Positions 7,600 through 16,290 of a DNA stretch of 33,984 nt are shown here, in pieces. The stretch spans positions 1-33,984 of the forward strand of contig CAMUZQ010000024.1 of the NCBI GenBank assembly GCA_947165275.1. The letters are read 5' to 3'. A program made the position numbers and the translations under genes. How positions within the stretch are numbered: position 1 is the stretch's first letter; each line of letters starts with the position of its first letter. This DNA comes from an uncultured Lachnospiraceae bacterium. GTDB lineage: Bacteria > Bacillota > Clostridia > Lachnospirales > Lachnospiraceae. The notes beneath the pieces were generated by a model. It was not told the DNA's origin and did not search any database. It was given only the letters and a program-made list of their open reading frames with translations.

Positions 7600-8379
7600 T
7601 TATCCTTTCTTTCTGCTTTCCTGATCCACTCTGGCTTTTTTCCGGTAGCTTGTGGGATTTTCTCCCGTTTCCTTGCGGAAGGTCCTGCTGAAGTAAAACT
7701 GATCCGGGTATCCGGAAAGCTCCCCCACCCTGGCTATCGTCTCATCAGTTGAGGCCAGAAGCCTCTTTGCTTCCCTGATCCTGATGCCGGTGAGATATCT
7801 GATAGGGGATTCCCCCTTGATCCGGGTAAAGATCTTACTGAGATAGGCTGAGGAGAATCCGAAGTTTTCCGCCAGAACACTGATATCTGTTTCCTCCCTG
7901 AAATTCTCCTTCAGATATCTCTCCGTCCTCCCTACTATCTCCTCGGCGCTCCTTCCGGACATATCCTCATCACCGGGAAGCTCGTATTTTTTCTGAAGCC
8001 TGACGCTCAGTTTTTCCAGTATCGCCTCGAGCTTATCATCTGAAACAGGCTTCAGCAGATAATCAAAAACACCCTGTCTGATAGCCTCCTGAGCATACTC
8101 GAAATCAGCATAGCCTGTAAGTATGACTGTGAGTATATCGGGATATTCCTCATGTATCAGCCTTGCCAGCTCCAGTCCGTCCATTTCCGGCATGCGTATA
8201 TCGGTGAAGACCACATGGATATTACCGGAGGCCAGGGCCTCAAATGCCGATCTCCCTTCTCCGAATTCCGCCGCGATACGGAAATTCTCATCCGCCTCCG
8301 TGATCCTCCTTGCAAGAGACTGTCTCAGCATATATTCATCATCTGCAAGCAATACATTATAATTCTCGATCCTGATCAT
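7600..8379 (-). CDS. Response regulator, REC + AraC-type DNA-binding domain (YesN family)
   Basis: 259 residues. An N-terminal receiver domain has the acidic pocket ADDE (12-15), phosphoacceptor Asp60 in FTDIRMPEMDG, Thr88 in the VILTGY strand and Lys110 in LLKP. A short linker leads to a C-terminal pair of AraC helix-turn-helices (about 155-255), ending in the family signature GYPDQFYFSRTFRKETGENP. The ATG overlaps the kinase stop as ATGA, so the two are translationally coupled. Partner: the histidine kinase just upstream. Likely targets are the carbohydrate-uptake genes on either side, since YesM/YesN pairs generally control adjacent sugar ABC operons. Confidence 0.93.
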   Translation of the reverse strand: MIRIENYNVLLADDEYMLRQSLARRITEADENFRIAAEFGEGRSAFEALASGNIHVVFTDIRMPEMDGLELARLIHEEYPDILTVILTGYADFEYAQEAIRQGVFDYLLKPVSDDKLEAILEKLSVRLQKKYELPGDEDMSGRSAEEIVGRTERYLKENFREETDISVLAENFGFSSAYLSKIFTRIKGESPIRYLTGIRIREAKRLLASTDETIARVGELSGYPDQFYFSRTFRKETGENPTSYRKKARVDQESRKKG

Positions 8380-10175
8380 GCATCTCTCCCGTCTTCCCCG
8401 GTCCTTACATGTCCGCCCACCGTGACGAAGGCCCCTCCCTCCGGCCGGTTTCCGAAATCAAAAACAAAGGGAATGCCGTCCAAAAGATACAGGCGGATAA
8501 AAATATTCAATATCCCCATCCCCTCTATCTTCAGGCTCGGGAGCACTCCTGTCCTCAGTATCTCATCCATATTCCTGCGAAGGTTTTTATCCACCACGGG
8601 GTCAAATCCGGGACCGTTGTCGGATACCGTTATATGCCAGTCCTCTCCGTCCTTATGACCCTCCACGTTTATCCTCCAGGGAGAGCGATGCTCCATTACC
8701 GCCTTGACGGCATTTTCCACCAGAAGCTGTACGCAGAGCTTTGGCACCATGCAGTCGAGTATATCATCCTCTATGTCATAGGAATAAACAAGACCTTCTC
8801 CGAACCTTTTTTTCATACAGTTCATGTAGCGGTCAACCTGCTCCATCTCCTCCTCGACCCTTATACGCATCTGGCTGTCAGAGGATATATATCTCAATAT
8901 GGATGTGATATCCCCGCACATCTCCTGTACCTGGTCCGTCATACCGCTCTCTGCCATCTCTCCTATCATGGACAGGGAATTGTAGAGAAAATGCGGATTC
9001 ATCTGGGACTGAAGAGCAAGCATCTGAGCCTGCATTTCCTGCTCCTTTAAGACGAGCATCGTCCTGGTGGCGCTCTCCTGAGCCTGTATGCTCTCATTGA
9101 TGCTGTCCCTCAGCTTATCGATCTCCTTCACTCCCGAATCCCCAAGCTCCAGTCTCTCAAACTGCTCCTTTTCAGGATCCGCCAGAAAAGCGTATATCTT
9201 CCTTATGGGATCGCTCATCCTTTTTGACAGAGCCACTGAAAGTATCATGCATACCGCCAGAAGCAGTATGCCTGTAAAGGCTGTCACCCTGAGAGATCTG
9301 TACACCGGAACCATGAAGACCTCGTCATCCACCGCCATGGCGACTGTCAGTCCGTCCTTCTCATCCTCCGAAAAGCACAGATACTGCTTCCTCCCGGTAT
9401 AGGTATTCACTATCTCACCGGCTCCCTTCTCCCTGAAGGAAAAATAAGGAAAGACCGCTTCCTCGGGATAGATCTGTCTTCCGTCATTATCATATACGGC
9501 TATGGCCGGATCAAGCTCCCTGCCCTCATAGCCTATATCACCGAAGATCTCATCATAATATGACTCCACGATCATGAATCCCATGGGCACGTGAAGATCA
9601 TTATAGAACATCCGGCAAAGGCACAGATAAAGTGTATTCTGATCCACTCCTGCAGACTTTGAGGCAAGTCTGTTTGCAGTCGGGGCATATATGTATTTCT
9701 TACCTGCAAGAGCCTTCGTCTTGTCGTGCCAGGGCTCATCCTCTGCTCTGTTTATCAATCCGCCGTTATAATTTCCGACTGCATAGCCGCCCTCTTCCAC
9801 ATCATAGATATTGAACTGCCTTATGGTAAAATCAAAGCCCTTAAGCGCCATCATGGTCCCGGCAAGCTTCTGTCTGCTGCGGTTCCTCTCAAAGGACGTA
9901 CCGGAATTCATGAAATCGGAAAACTCCTCCTTCAGCTCCGATGATGCGATGGAATAAAGCATGATGGTATCCATCTCACTGATACGCTGCTCCAGAGCCT
10001 GTGCAAGGGACAGACAATAGGACTGCATCTCCTCTGTCGCCTGTTTTTTCAATGTCCTGTACTGCATCACGGAAAAAACAAAGGTCAGAAGCCCCAGCAT
10101 AACAAAGGAAAAAAGGATCATCGACCATAAAAGGATAGTGCGTATGCTGCGTTTGTTTCTGTTATCCTTCTTCAT
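8376..10175 (-). CDS. Sensor histidine kinase, YesM family
   Basis: 599 residues. Membrane helix at about 13-35, a large extracytoplasmic sensor region (about 40-295) of the Cache-like kind found in YesM proteins, a second helix (about 297-317), HAMP-like linker (SKRMSDPIRKI), a coiled segment rich in Q/E/M, then the His_kinase domain with His395 in QSQMNPHFLYNSL. The N box is in the CVQLLVENAVKAV stretch and the ATP lid in VSDNGPGFD. These are the standard YesM features. The trigger is probably an extracellular saccharide or its binding protein, but that is inferred. The gene follows the GH31 stop by 12 bases. Confidence 0.93.
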   Translation of the reverse strand: MKKDNRNKRSIRTILLWSMILFSFVMLGLLTFVFSVMQYRTLKKQATEEMQSYCLSLAQALEQRISEMDTIMLYSIASSELKEEFSDFMNSGTSFERNRSRQKLAGTMMALKGFDFTIRQFNIYDVEEGGYAVGNYNGGLINRAEDEPWHDKTKALAGKKYIYAPTANRLASKSAGVDQNTLYLCLCRMFYNDLHVPMGFMIVESYYDEIFGDIGYEGRELDPAIAVYDNDGRQIYPEEAVFPYFSFREKGAGEIVNTYTGRKQYLCFSEDEKDGLTVAMAVDDEVFMVPVYRSLRVTAFTGILLLAVCMILSVALSKRMSDPIRKIYAFLADPEKEQFERLELGDSGVKEIDKLRDSINESIQAQESATRTMLVLKEQEMQAQMLALQSQMNPHFLYNSLSMIGEMAESGMTDQVQEMCGDITSILRYISSDSQMRIRVEEEMEQVDRYMNCMKKRFGEGLVYSYDIEDDILDCMVPKLCVQLLVENAVKAVMEHRSPWRINVEGHKDGEDWHITVSDNGPGFDPVVDKNLRRNMDEILRTGVLPSLKIEGMGILNIFIRLYLLDGIPFVFDFGNRPEGGAFVTVGGHVRTGEDGRDA

Positions 10176-10187
10176 CTCCCGGACATT

Positions 10188-12674
10188 CTACAGCCTGATC
10201 TCAAGAGTGCTGTCAATATAGCCTGTATCCAGCCTGTATTCACCGTTTACAAAGATCTTCAGTTTCCGTGCCGCCTTCATTCCTTCAAAGCTTCCCCTGC
10301 GCTCCCCGACAGTAAGCAGTCTCTCCTTCTCTGACCAGGTGATCTTTATCGTCTCAAACTCACCCTTCTCATAGGCATAATCATCACCCGCATCATCATA
10401 AAAAAGGAATTCACCGTCATTTCCGGTGAAGACATGAAGCTCCACAGGCTCATCGTTATCCTCCATGGCATAGCTTAGCCCCTTTCTCTCAGGGATGATG
10501 CTCCCGCTCCTTGCAAATACCGGGATGCTGTCCAAAGGCGCATCGACAGTCACCGTCTGACCGCCCTCATATACTTTATTATCCCGGATATCATACCATC
10601 TGCAGCCTGCCGGAAGATAGCACTCCCTGGTCTTTTCCCTTTCAAGATCCCTGCTTCCCGAAGCATAATACATGGGCTCAGTCACGGGACACACCAGCAG
10701 GCTTCTCCCGAACATGAACTCCTGCGATATCTTCGCTGCCCTTTCATCCTCCGGGAAATCAAAGAGCAGACTCCTCATCATGGTATCCTGATCTGTACGG
10801 ACACTCCCTGCGAGAGAATAAATATACGGCATAAGTCTGTATCTGAGCCTTATGGCTTCTGCTATCGCGTCATAGAAGGGCTCCCCCTCCTTTCCGAAAT
10901 TCCATATCTCTCTCGGCGTATCTGTGCCATGAGAACGGAACATAGGCAGGAAGACTCCCATCTGAAGCCATCTCACATACAGCTCGCAATATCCCTTATC
11001 CCTGACACCCTCATCATACTCTCCCTGCCAGAACCATTTGGGTGCAGGGTCGTTATTGCAGCCGCAGCCTCTGTTTTTCCACTCCTTTCCAACTGTGAAG
11101 AAGCCGCCTATATCAAGTGTCCAGTAAGGATAACCGGAAAGCCCCATATTCAGCCCCTCCGTTATCTGCCTCTTCAGAGTGTCCCATGAAGCGCAGGTAT
11201 CTCCGGACCAGAGCATGGCAGCATATCTCTGTCCCGAAGCATATCCGGAGCGTGTCAGATTAAGCACCCTCTTTTTTTCGGTGGTCTTCCTCTGATTTTC
11301 GAATATGCCCCTGGCATGGGCGAGGGCATATGCGTTTGCTTTTTCAGGCGGCAGATATTTCTTATGCTCATCTCCGACTATCTGAAATCTTTTCCACGGC
11401 TCTCTCTTTATCTCTCCTCCCCAGTCCGGCCCGGAAAAGGGCTCTGTGGAATCACACCAGAAGGAGTCGAAGCCTTTGTCGAAAAGCCCTTCCTTCGCCT
11501 GCTTCCAGTATACCTCCCTTGCTCTTTCATCAAATGCATCATAGGTAGCCAGATCATTAAGCAGCTGCCCGTTTGCCATGAATTCGTCATAATTTTCCGT
11601 ACCCGAGTTCATATTGGGCCATACGGAAACCATGGTATGCACATTCATTTCATGCAGCCTGTCCGAGCACTCCTTCATATTTCCGTACCGTTCCGGATCG
11701 AGGATCTTGTTTCCCCATTTGTCATTTTCCCAGGTATTCCAGTCCTGAACTATGCAGTCGACCGGTATGTCAAGCCTCCTGTAATGCTCCGCAACCTCCA
11801 CCAGCTCATCCGCGGTATAATACTGCTCCTTGGACTGCACATAGCCGTAAGCCCACTTCGGAAGCATGGCGGCGTCCCCGGTAAGATAACGGAATCCTGC
11901 TATGATCTCATCCATCATGCCCCGTCTCTTACCCGGAGCGGAGCCTGTATCCCCGTCTGTATCTCCCACAAAGTAGTAATCCAGACAGGGTATGGCATCG
12001 AAGAATATATACGAACCGTTTTCCGTATCTGAAAAGGTCATGAGGCAGGTGCTGTCAAAGAGCATGCCGTATCCCCTTGTAGATACAAAGGAGGGCATCG
12101 GGATGCGCATATTATGCTGATACAGATACTGGACATGCCCACGGTAATCATATATTCCTTCCTCACCCTGGCCCAGGCCGTGGATCTGCTCCCCTTTTGC
12201 AAACTGAAAATGGAGTCTCCCCTGCCATGCCTTATGATCCTCTGTCTCCTTCAGGTTCTTTATGAAATTCCGCTCTCCGTCAACGGTTTTCACCCTGTCT
12301 ATCACCGGAGCCTCACCACCGGTCGTGTACTTCATGACCGGGATCTGTATGAATTCCTTCTTTCCCTCCTTTAGAAGCACACTGCCGTCGCCGTCTCTTG
12401 ACCAGGTGATCCCAAGATCCTCCTTTGAAACAACTGCCCTGATGCCTCCTCCGCTGACAATGACAGAATCCTCATCCTCCTCAGTCCTGATATCCGTGTC
12501 ACAGCCCTTCTCTGCCATATTCCCGATATCAGAAGATATTATCATGGACTCTCCTGCAGGGAAGGCCTCCCTTCCGTACCTGCAGTGCATTATCCCTCTT
12601 TTCACGCAGGAGATCTCAAGCCTCTCATCCTCCTTTTCCATGTATATCCTGTTTCCCTTATTGATGATATTCAT
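10188..12674 (-). CDS. GH31 alpha-glycosidase (alpha-xylosidase/alpha-glucosidase type)
   Basis: 828 residues without a signal peptide, so cytosolic. Retaining glycoside hydrolase of family GH31: N-terminal beta domain with the HGLGQGEEGIYDYRG segment, catalytic barrel, then C-terminal beta domains. In the barrel the substrate-binding IVQDWNTW (Asp311), nucleophile Asp408 in FWCDSTEPF and acid/base Asp492 in LWSGDTCASWD are all present. The W-x-D-x-T/S-E-P nucleophile context and the ISVWP-like MVSVWPNM strand resemble bacterial alpha-xylosidases acting on xyloglucan or isoprimeverose products more than maltase types. Alpha-glucosidase activity remains possible. Ribosome site GGAGG; it overlaps the upstream ATPase gene by 17 bases, so import and hydrolysis appear coupled. 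Confidence 0.9.
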   Translation of the reverse strand: MNIINKGNRIYMEKEDERLEISCVKRGIMHCRYGREAFPAGESMIISSDIGNMAEKGCDTDIRTEEDEDSVIVSGGGIRAVVSKEDLGITWSRDGDGSVLLKEGKKEFIQIPVMKYTTGGEAPVIDRVKTVDGERNFIKNLKETEDHKAWQGRLHFQFAKGEQIHGLGQGEEGIYDYRGHVQYLYQHNMRIPMPSFVSTRGYGMLFDSTCLMTFSDTENGSYIFFDAIPCLDYYFVGDTDGDTGSAPGKRRGMMDEIIAGFRYLTGDAAMLPKWAYGYVQSKEQYYTADELVEVAEHYRRLDIPVDCIVQDWNTWENDKWGNKILDPERYGNMKECSDRLHEMNVHTMVSVWPNMNSGTENYDEFMANGQLLNDLATYDAFDERAREVYWKQAKEGLFDKGFDSFWCDSTEPFSGPDWGGEIKREPWKRFQIVGDEHKKYLPPEKANAYALAHARGIFENQRKTTEKKRVLNLTRSGYASGQRYAAMLWSGDTCASWDTLKRQITEGLNMGLSGYPYWTLDIGGFFTVGKEWKNRGCGCNNDPAPKWFWQGEYDEGVRDKGYCELYVRWLQMGVFLPMFRSHGTDTPREIWNFGKEGEPFYDAIAEAIRLRYRLMPYIYSLAGSVRTDQDTMMRSLLFDFPEDERAAKISQEFMFGRSLLVCPVTEPMYYASGSRDLEREKTRECYLPAGCRWYDIRDNKVYEGGQTVTVDAPLDSIPVFARSGSIIPERKGLSYAMEDNDEPVELHVFTGNDGEFLFYDDAGDDYAYEKGEFETIKITWSEKERLLTVGERRGSFEGMKAARKLKIFVNGEYRLDTGYIDSTLEIRL

Positions 12675-13482
12675 TTTTACCTCCGTTTATAAAAGCTTTT
12701 ATCTCCGGTATCGAAGAGATCAGATACCTCGTATATTCATGCTGTGGTTTTGTAAAAAGGATATCGGGCTCTGCAGTCTCACATATCTCCCCGTTTAGCA
12801 TCACGCAGACCCTGTCGGCTATGAAATCGACTACAGACAGATCGTGGCTTATGAAAAGGCATGACAGTCCGAGCTTCTTTTTTAATCTTTTCAGGAGATT
12901 CAAAATCTGGGCCTGCACGGATACATCCAGAGCTGATACGGACTCATCACATATTATAAGCTCCGGATCGATCGAGATCGCCCGTGCTATCCCGACCCTC
13001 TGCCTTTGTCCTCCGGATAACTGATCAGGATATTTGTCAAGCGCGCTCTCCTTCAGCTCCACCATCTCAAGGAGCTCCATTATCCGCTCAGCTCTCTCCC
13101 TTCTGTCCGGACAGATCTTCCATATCTCCATCGGCTCGGCTATGATATCCCGGATCTTCATCCTCGGATCCAGTGATGAGGCCGGATCCTGAAACACCAT
13201 CTGCATTCTTTTCCTGAAGGGGCGCAGGGCTCTGCCCGAAAGTGACGTGATATCCGTCCCGTCAAAGATGATCTCTCCGCTGTCCGGCTCCGTAAGTCTC
13301 ATTATAAGTCTTGCAAGTGTACTCTTTCCACAGCCCGACTCCCCTACAAGCGCCAGCGTTTCTCCCTTTAATATATCAAGGCTTACATTGTTTACTGCCG
13401 TATGCCGCTTTTTTTTGAAGGTCCCGGCAAGGGAAAAGCTCTTTGTGACATTATGCACCGAAACCAGTACATTTTCACTCAT
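12658..13482 (-). CDS. Peptide/nickel-type ABC transporter ATPase, DppF/OppF type
   Basis: 274 residues, complete ABC ATPase: Walker [11 protein letters not shown]-loop in MVFQDPASSLDPRM, signature LSGGQRQRVGIARA, Walker B LIICDESVSALD and switch His in FISHDLSV. The C-terminal HEYTRYLISSIPE is characteristic of the OppF/DppF branch. The third Walker B neighbour is Ser instead of the usual Pro, a mild change that leaves the Asp-Glu pair intact. I take the ATG at 13482 (MSENVLVSV) because GGAGG lies just upstream; the frame is open to 13512 with no ribosome site. It overlaps the preceding ATPase gene by 8 bases and the GH31 gene by 17, so it is mid-operon. Confidence 0.93.
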   Translation of the reverse strand: MSENVLVSVHNVTKSFSLAGTFKKKRHTAVNNVSLDILKGETLALVGESGCGKSTLARLIMRLTEPDSGEIIFDGTDITSLSGRALRPFRKRMQMVFQDPASSLDPRMKIRDIIAEPMEIWKICPDRRERAERIMELLEMVELKESALDKYPDQLSGGQRQRVGIARAISIDPELIICDESVSALDVSVQAQILNLLKRLKKKLGLSCLFISHDLSVVDFIADRVCVMLNGEICETAEPDILFTKPQHEYTRYLISSIPEIKAFINGGKNEYHQ

Positions 13483-14479
13483 TTTCCGCCTCCATCCTGT
13501 GCTGTGCGGCAAAACACCTCACATAATGCTCCTCAGCATATCCTGTCTCCTCAGGCATTTCAAAGAAGCATCTGCGCTCATCCTCACTGCATCTCAGACA
13601 GAATTCGCAGCCGGAGGTCTTCTGATCCGTCTCCGGTATGCTTCCGGGTATGGTTGTCAGATATTCGGGGTTTGAGCCTATCCTGGGGATCGAGGACAGC
13701 AGCCCCTTTGTATAGGGATGCAGGGGCTTTGAAAAGATCTCACCGACCGGGGCTCTCTCCAGGATCCTTCCCGTATACATCACATATACACGGTCGCAAA
13801 GCTGTGAGACCACGCCCATATTGTGGGTTATCACAAGCGCGCTCATATTGCGCGTCGTGCACATCTGACGGATCAGCTTAAGTATCTGCGCCTCCGTGGT
13901 CACATCAAGCGCTGTAGTCGGTTCGTCCGCGATGAGCAGCTTCGGCTCGCAGATCATCGCCATCGCTATTACCACGCGCTGGCGCATGCCTCCGGAGAGC
14001 TCATGGGGATAGGAACGGTATCTGAGCTCAGGATCCCGGATCCCCACCTCCTTAAGGATACGGATCACCTTATCCCGCGCCTCTCTGCGGCTTCCTGCCA
14101 TTTTGTGTATCAGGAGGGCTTCCGCCACCTGATCACCGATCCTTATCATGGGATTTAATGATGTCATGGGCTCCTGAAAGACCATTCCGATCTGAGGGCC
14201 GCACATTTTGCGGAGCTCCTTTTCCTTTAATTTCGTAAGGTCGGTGGATGTGCCGTCAGCTTCATACCAGAGTATGCTTCCATCCACGATTGCAGAGGGC
14301 GGCTGGATCCTCATCAAGGATCTTGCGGTCATGCTTTTGCCGCATCCGGATTCTCCCACAAGACCTGCGATCTCGCCCCTCTTTATTATCATATCTATCC
14401 CCTTGACTATTGGGATCGATGAGTTTTTCTTTTTCAGGGAAACAGTAAGATCCCTGATCTCCAGCAGTCTGTCCTTCAT
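13475..14479 (-). CDS. Peptide/nickel-type ABC transporter ATPase, DppD/OppD type
   Basis: 334 residues. Walker [11 protein letters not shown]-loop in [13 protein letters not shown], signature [14 protein letters not shown], Walker [13 protein letters not shown] and switch His in VITHNMGV. The C-terminal oligopeptide-transporter extension follows [12 protein letters not shown], with the cysteine cluster GCEFCLRC, a further RRCFF and VRCF, corresponding to the Cys-rich tail seen in DppD/OppD proteins. It would pair with the DppF-type subunit. The start overlaps the upstream permease gene by 4 bases (ATGA), showing translational coupling. Confidence 0.94.
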   Translation of the reverse strand: MKDRLLEIRDLTVSLKKKNSSIPIVKGIDMIIKRGEIAGLVGESGCGKSMTARSLMRIQPPSAIVDGSILWYEADGTSTDLTKLKEKELRKMCGPQIGMVFQEPMTSLNPMIRIGDQVAEALLIHKMAGSRREARDKVIRILKEVGIRDPELRYRSYPHELSGGMRQRVVIAMAMICEPKLLIADEPTTALDVTTEAQILKLIRQMCTTRNMSALVITHNMGVVSQLCDRVYVMYTGRILERAPVGEIFSKPLHPYTKGLLSSIPRIGSNPEYLTTIPGSIPETDQKTSGCEFCLRCSEDERRCFFEMPEETGYAEEHYVRCFAAQHRMEAENE

Positions 14480-15360
14480 ACACCTCCGCTCCTTTTGCGG
14501 GATATCCCCGTATCTGACGGATCCAGCATATCCCTGAGCGCATCCCCCAGGAAATTAAATGCGAGCACCAGGGTCATTATCATTCCTGCCGGCGCAAGAG
14601 CAAGCCATGGCATCTGAAACAGATACTGTCTGGATGTCCCGGCCATCAGCCCCAGCGACACCTGGGGAGGCTGGATCCCGATACCAAGGAAGCTTAAAGC
14701 ACTCTCCGACAGGATCGAAGAGGGGATATTCAAGGTGAAAAGTACTATGATGGCAGGGACCAGATTCGGAAGTATGTGCTTTATCACCACTGTAAGCCTG
14801 CCGGCTCCCGCGGAAACGGCAGCCTCCACGAAACCGGTCTCCCTGAGCCTGAGCGACACAGACCTTATCACCCTGGCTATCCCTCCCCATTCTATGAGTA
14901 TCAGAGAAATGATGACTGAGGCAAGAGAGCCGCCCATTGTATATAATACGACCATCGCAAGAAGCATTCCCGGGATAGAAAGCATGACGTCTGCAAAACG
15001 CATTATGATAAAATCCGCAGTATCCCCGAGCTGGGCCGCGCACACGCCTGCTGCTGTCCCCGCTGCCACAGCGAGAGCCGTGGGGATGACAGCGATAAAG
15101 AGCGATATCCGCGTTCCGTACAGGATCCTGGCAAAAACATCCCTTCCAAGCTCATCCGTACCGAAAAGATGACCGTTTCCCGGAGGCTTCAGTCTCTGAA
15201 GCAGATCCTGGCTCACTTCATCATAGTCTGTAAGGAGCGGCCCCAGTATGGAAAGAATGATGACAAGCAGGATGACGAGTCCGGGTATGAGCACGGCCTT
15301 ATTCTGCAGACAGCGCTTCAGCATACTGTTTCCTTCGTTTTGAGTCCTTTTGCTCTTCAT
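14476..15360 (-). CDS. Peptide/nickel-type ABC permease, DppC type
   Basis: 294 residues. A basic N-terminus and first helix (LIPGLVILLVIILSILGPLL) are followed by the DppC-specific segment HLFGTDELGRDVFARILYGTR (given here as HLFGTDELGRDVF and ARILYGTR). Five further helices surround the EAA loop with FVEAAVSAGAGRLTVVIKHIL. It partners the DppB-type permease, whose stop it overlaps by 4 bases. The first methionine is used; MLKRCLQ at residue 13 is a possible alternative. Confidence 0.93.
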   Translation of the reverse strand: MKSKRTQNEGNSMLKRCLQNKAVLIPGLVILLVIILSILGPLLTDYDEVSQDLLQRLKPPGNGHLFGTDELGRDVFARILYGTRISLFIAVIPTALAVAAGTAAGVCAAQLGDTADFIIMRFADVMLSIPGMLLAMVVLYTMGGSLASVIISLILIEWGGIARVIRSVSLRLRETGFVEAAVSAGAGRLTVVIKHILPNLVPAIIVLFTLNIPSSILSESALSFLGIGIQPPQVSLGLMAGTSRQYLFQMPWLALAPAGMIMTLVLAFNFLGDALRDMLDPSDTGISRKRSGGV

Positions 15361-16274
15361 ATCGTCCTGAGCCTCGGATCCAGCAGCATATTTACGGCAT
15401 CGGCAAGGATATTTCCGACTGCGATGATCAGAGCGGTAAAGAGGACAGTCCCCTGCAGCAGCGGCATATCCCTTGATTCTATCGCGCTAAGGGCCAGCCT
15501 TCCCAGTCCCGGTATGCTGAATATACTCTCCGTTATCACTGCGCCGGAAAGCATACCGGAAAGCTGCAGAGCCATCATGGTGATGACGGGAAGAGCAGCA
15601 TTTCTGAGCGCATGGAAAATAACCGCTTTTCTGTATAAAAGCCCTTTGGCCCTCGCAGTATCCATATACGGCGCCTGAAGCTGCTCCATGAGCTCCGACC
15701 TGACAAGCCTTGCCACACTGCCCGCGCTGTTCCAGCCCAGAGCCGCTGCGGGAAGTATCAGTGAGAGCAGGCTTCCGTCATAGGTAAGAGGAAAAAGAGA
15801 AAGACGATAATAAAACAGGTACTGCAGAGAAAGAGCCACCATGAATACAGGTATGGAGATCCCGAAAAGAGCCAGCCCGCGGAAAAGATAATCAACAAGC
15901 CTTTCATTATACATCGCGGAGACCACGCCGGTGACAGTTCCCAGAGTCCATGCAAACAAAACAGATAATAAAGTAAGACGGAGCGTATAGGGGAAAGCAT
16001 CCATCAGCAGAGAAGATACAGGCTGCTGCAGATAATAGCTCCGCCCGAGATCCCCCCTTAATATCCCTGCCAGATAATCGAGAAACTGCTCCGGAAGGCT
16101 TTTGTCAAGCCCCATTGACTGTGTCAGGCGTTCGATATTTGCCTGACTCACATGCTCATTCAGAAGGACTGTCGCAGGATCGCCGGGTATGACCCTGAGC
16201 ATCACGAATACTATCACGACCACACCTGTGAGAACAAGGACCACTCCCAGCAGTCTGCCCAGCAATTGCCTCAA
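15357..16274 (-). CDS. Peptide/nickel-type ABC permease, DppB type
   Basis: 305 residues, six predicted helices. DppB hallmarks: FVMLRVIPGDPA after the first helix, a MGLDKSLPEQFLDYLAGI stretch, GDLGRSY, and the coupling loop with DTARAKGLLYRKAVIFHAL. It forms the channel with the DppC-type protein. The start appears to be TTG at 16274: AGGGGGG lies about 9 bases before it and the next in-frame ATG would delete the first helix. It begins 16 bases after the stop of the binding-protein gene. Confidence 0.92.
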   Translation of the reverse strand: MRQLLGRLLGVVLVLTGVVVIVFVMLRVIPGDPATVLLNEHVSQANIERLTQSMGLDKSLPEQFLDYLAGILRGDLGRSYYLQQPVSSLLMDAFPYTLRLTLLSVLFAWTLGTVTGVVSAMYNERLVDYLFRGLALFGISIPVFMVALSLQYLFYYRLSLFPLTYDGSLLSLILPAAALGWNSAGSVARLVRSELMEQLQAPYMDTARAKGLLYRKAVIFHALRNAALPVITMMALQLSGMLSGAVITESIFSIPGLGRLALSAIESRDMPLLQGTVLFTALIIAVGNILADAVNMLLDPRLRTI

Positions 16275-16290
16275 GATCCGGAGCCCCCCT

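Noticed and set aside
11316-12032. Plus-strand ORF of 238 codons opposite the GH31 gene
   Set aside because: Lies inside the catalytic barrel of GH31, with no ribosome site and no family resemblance.
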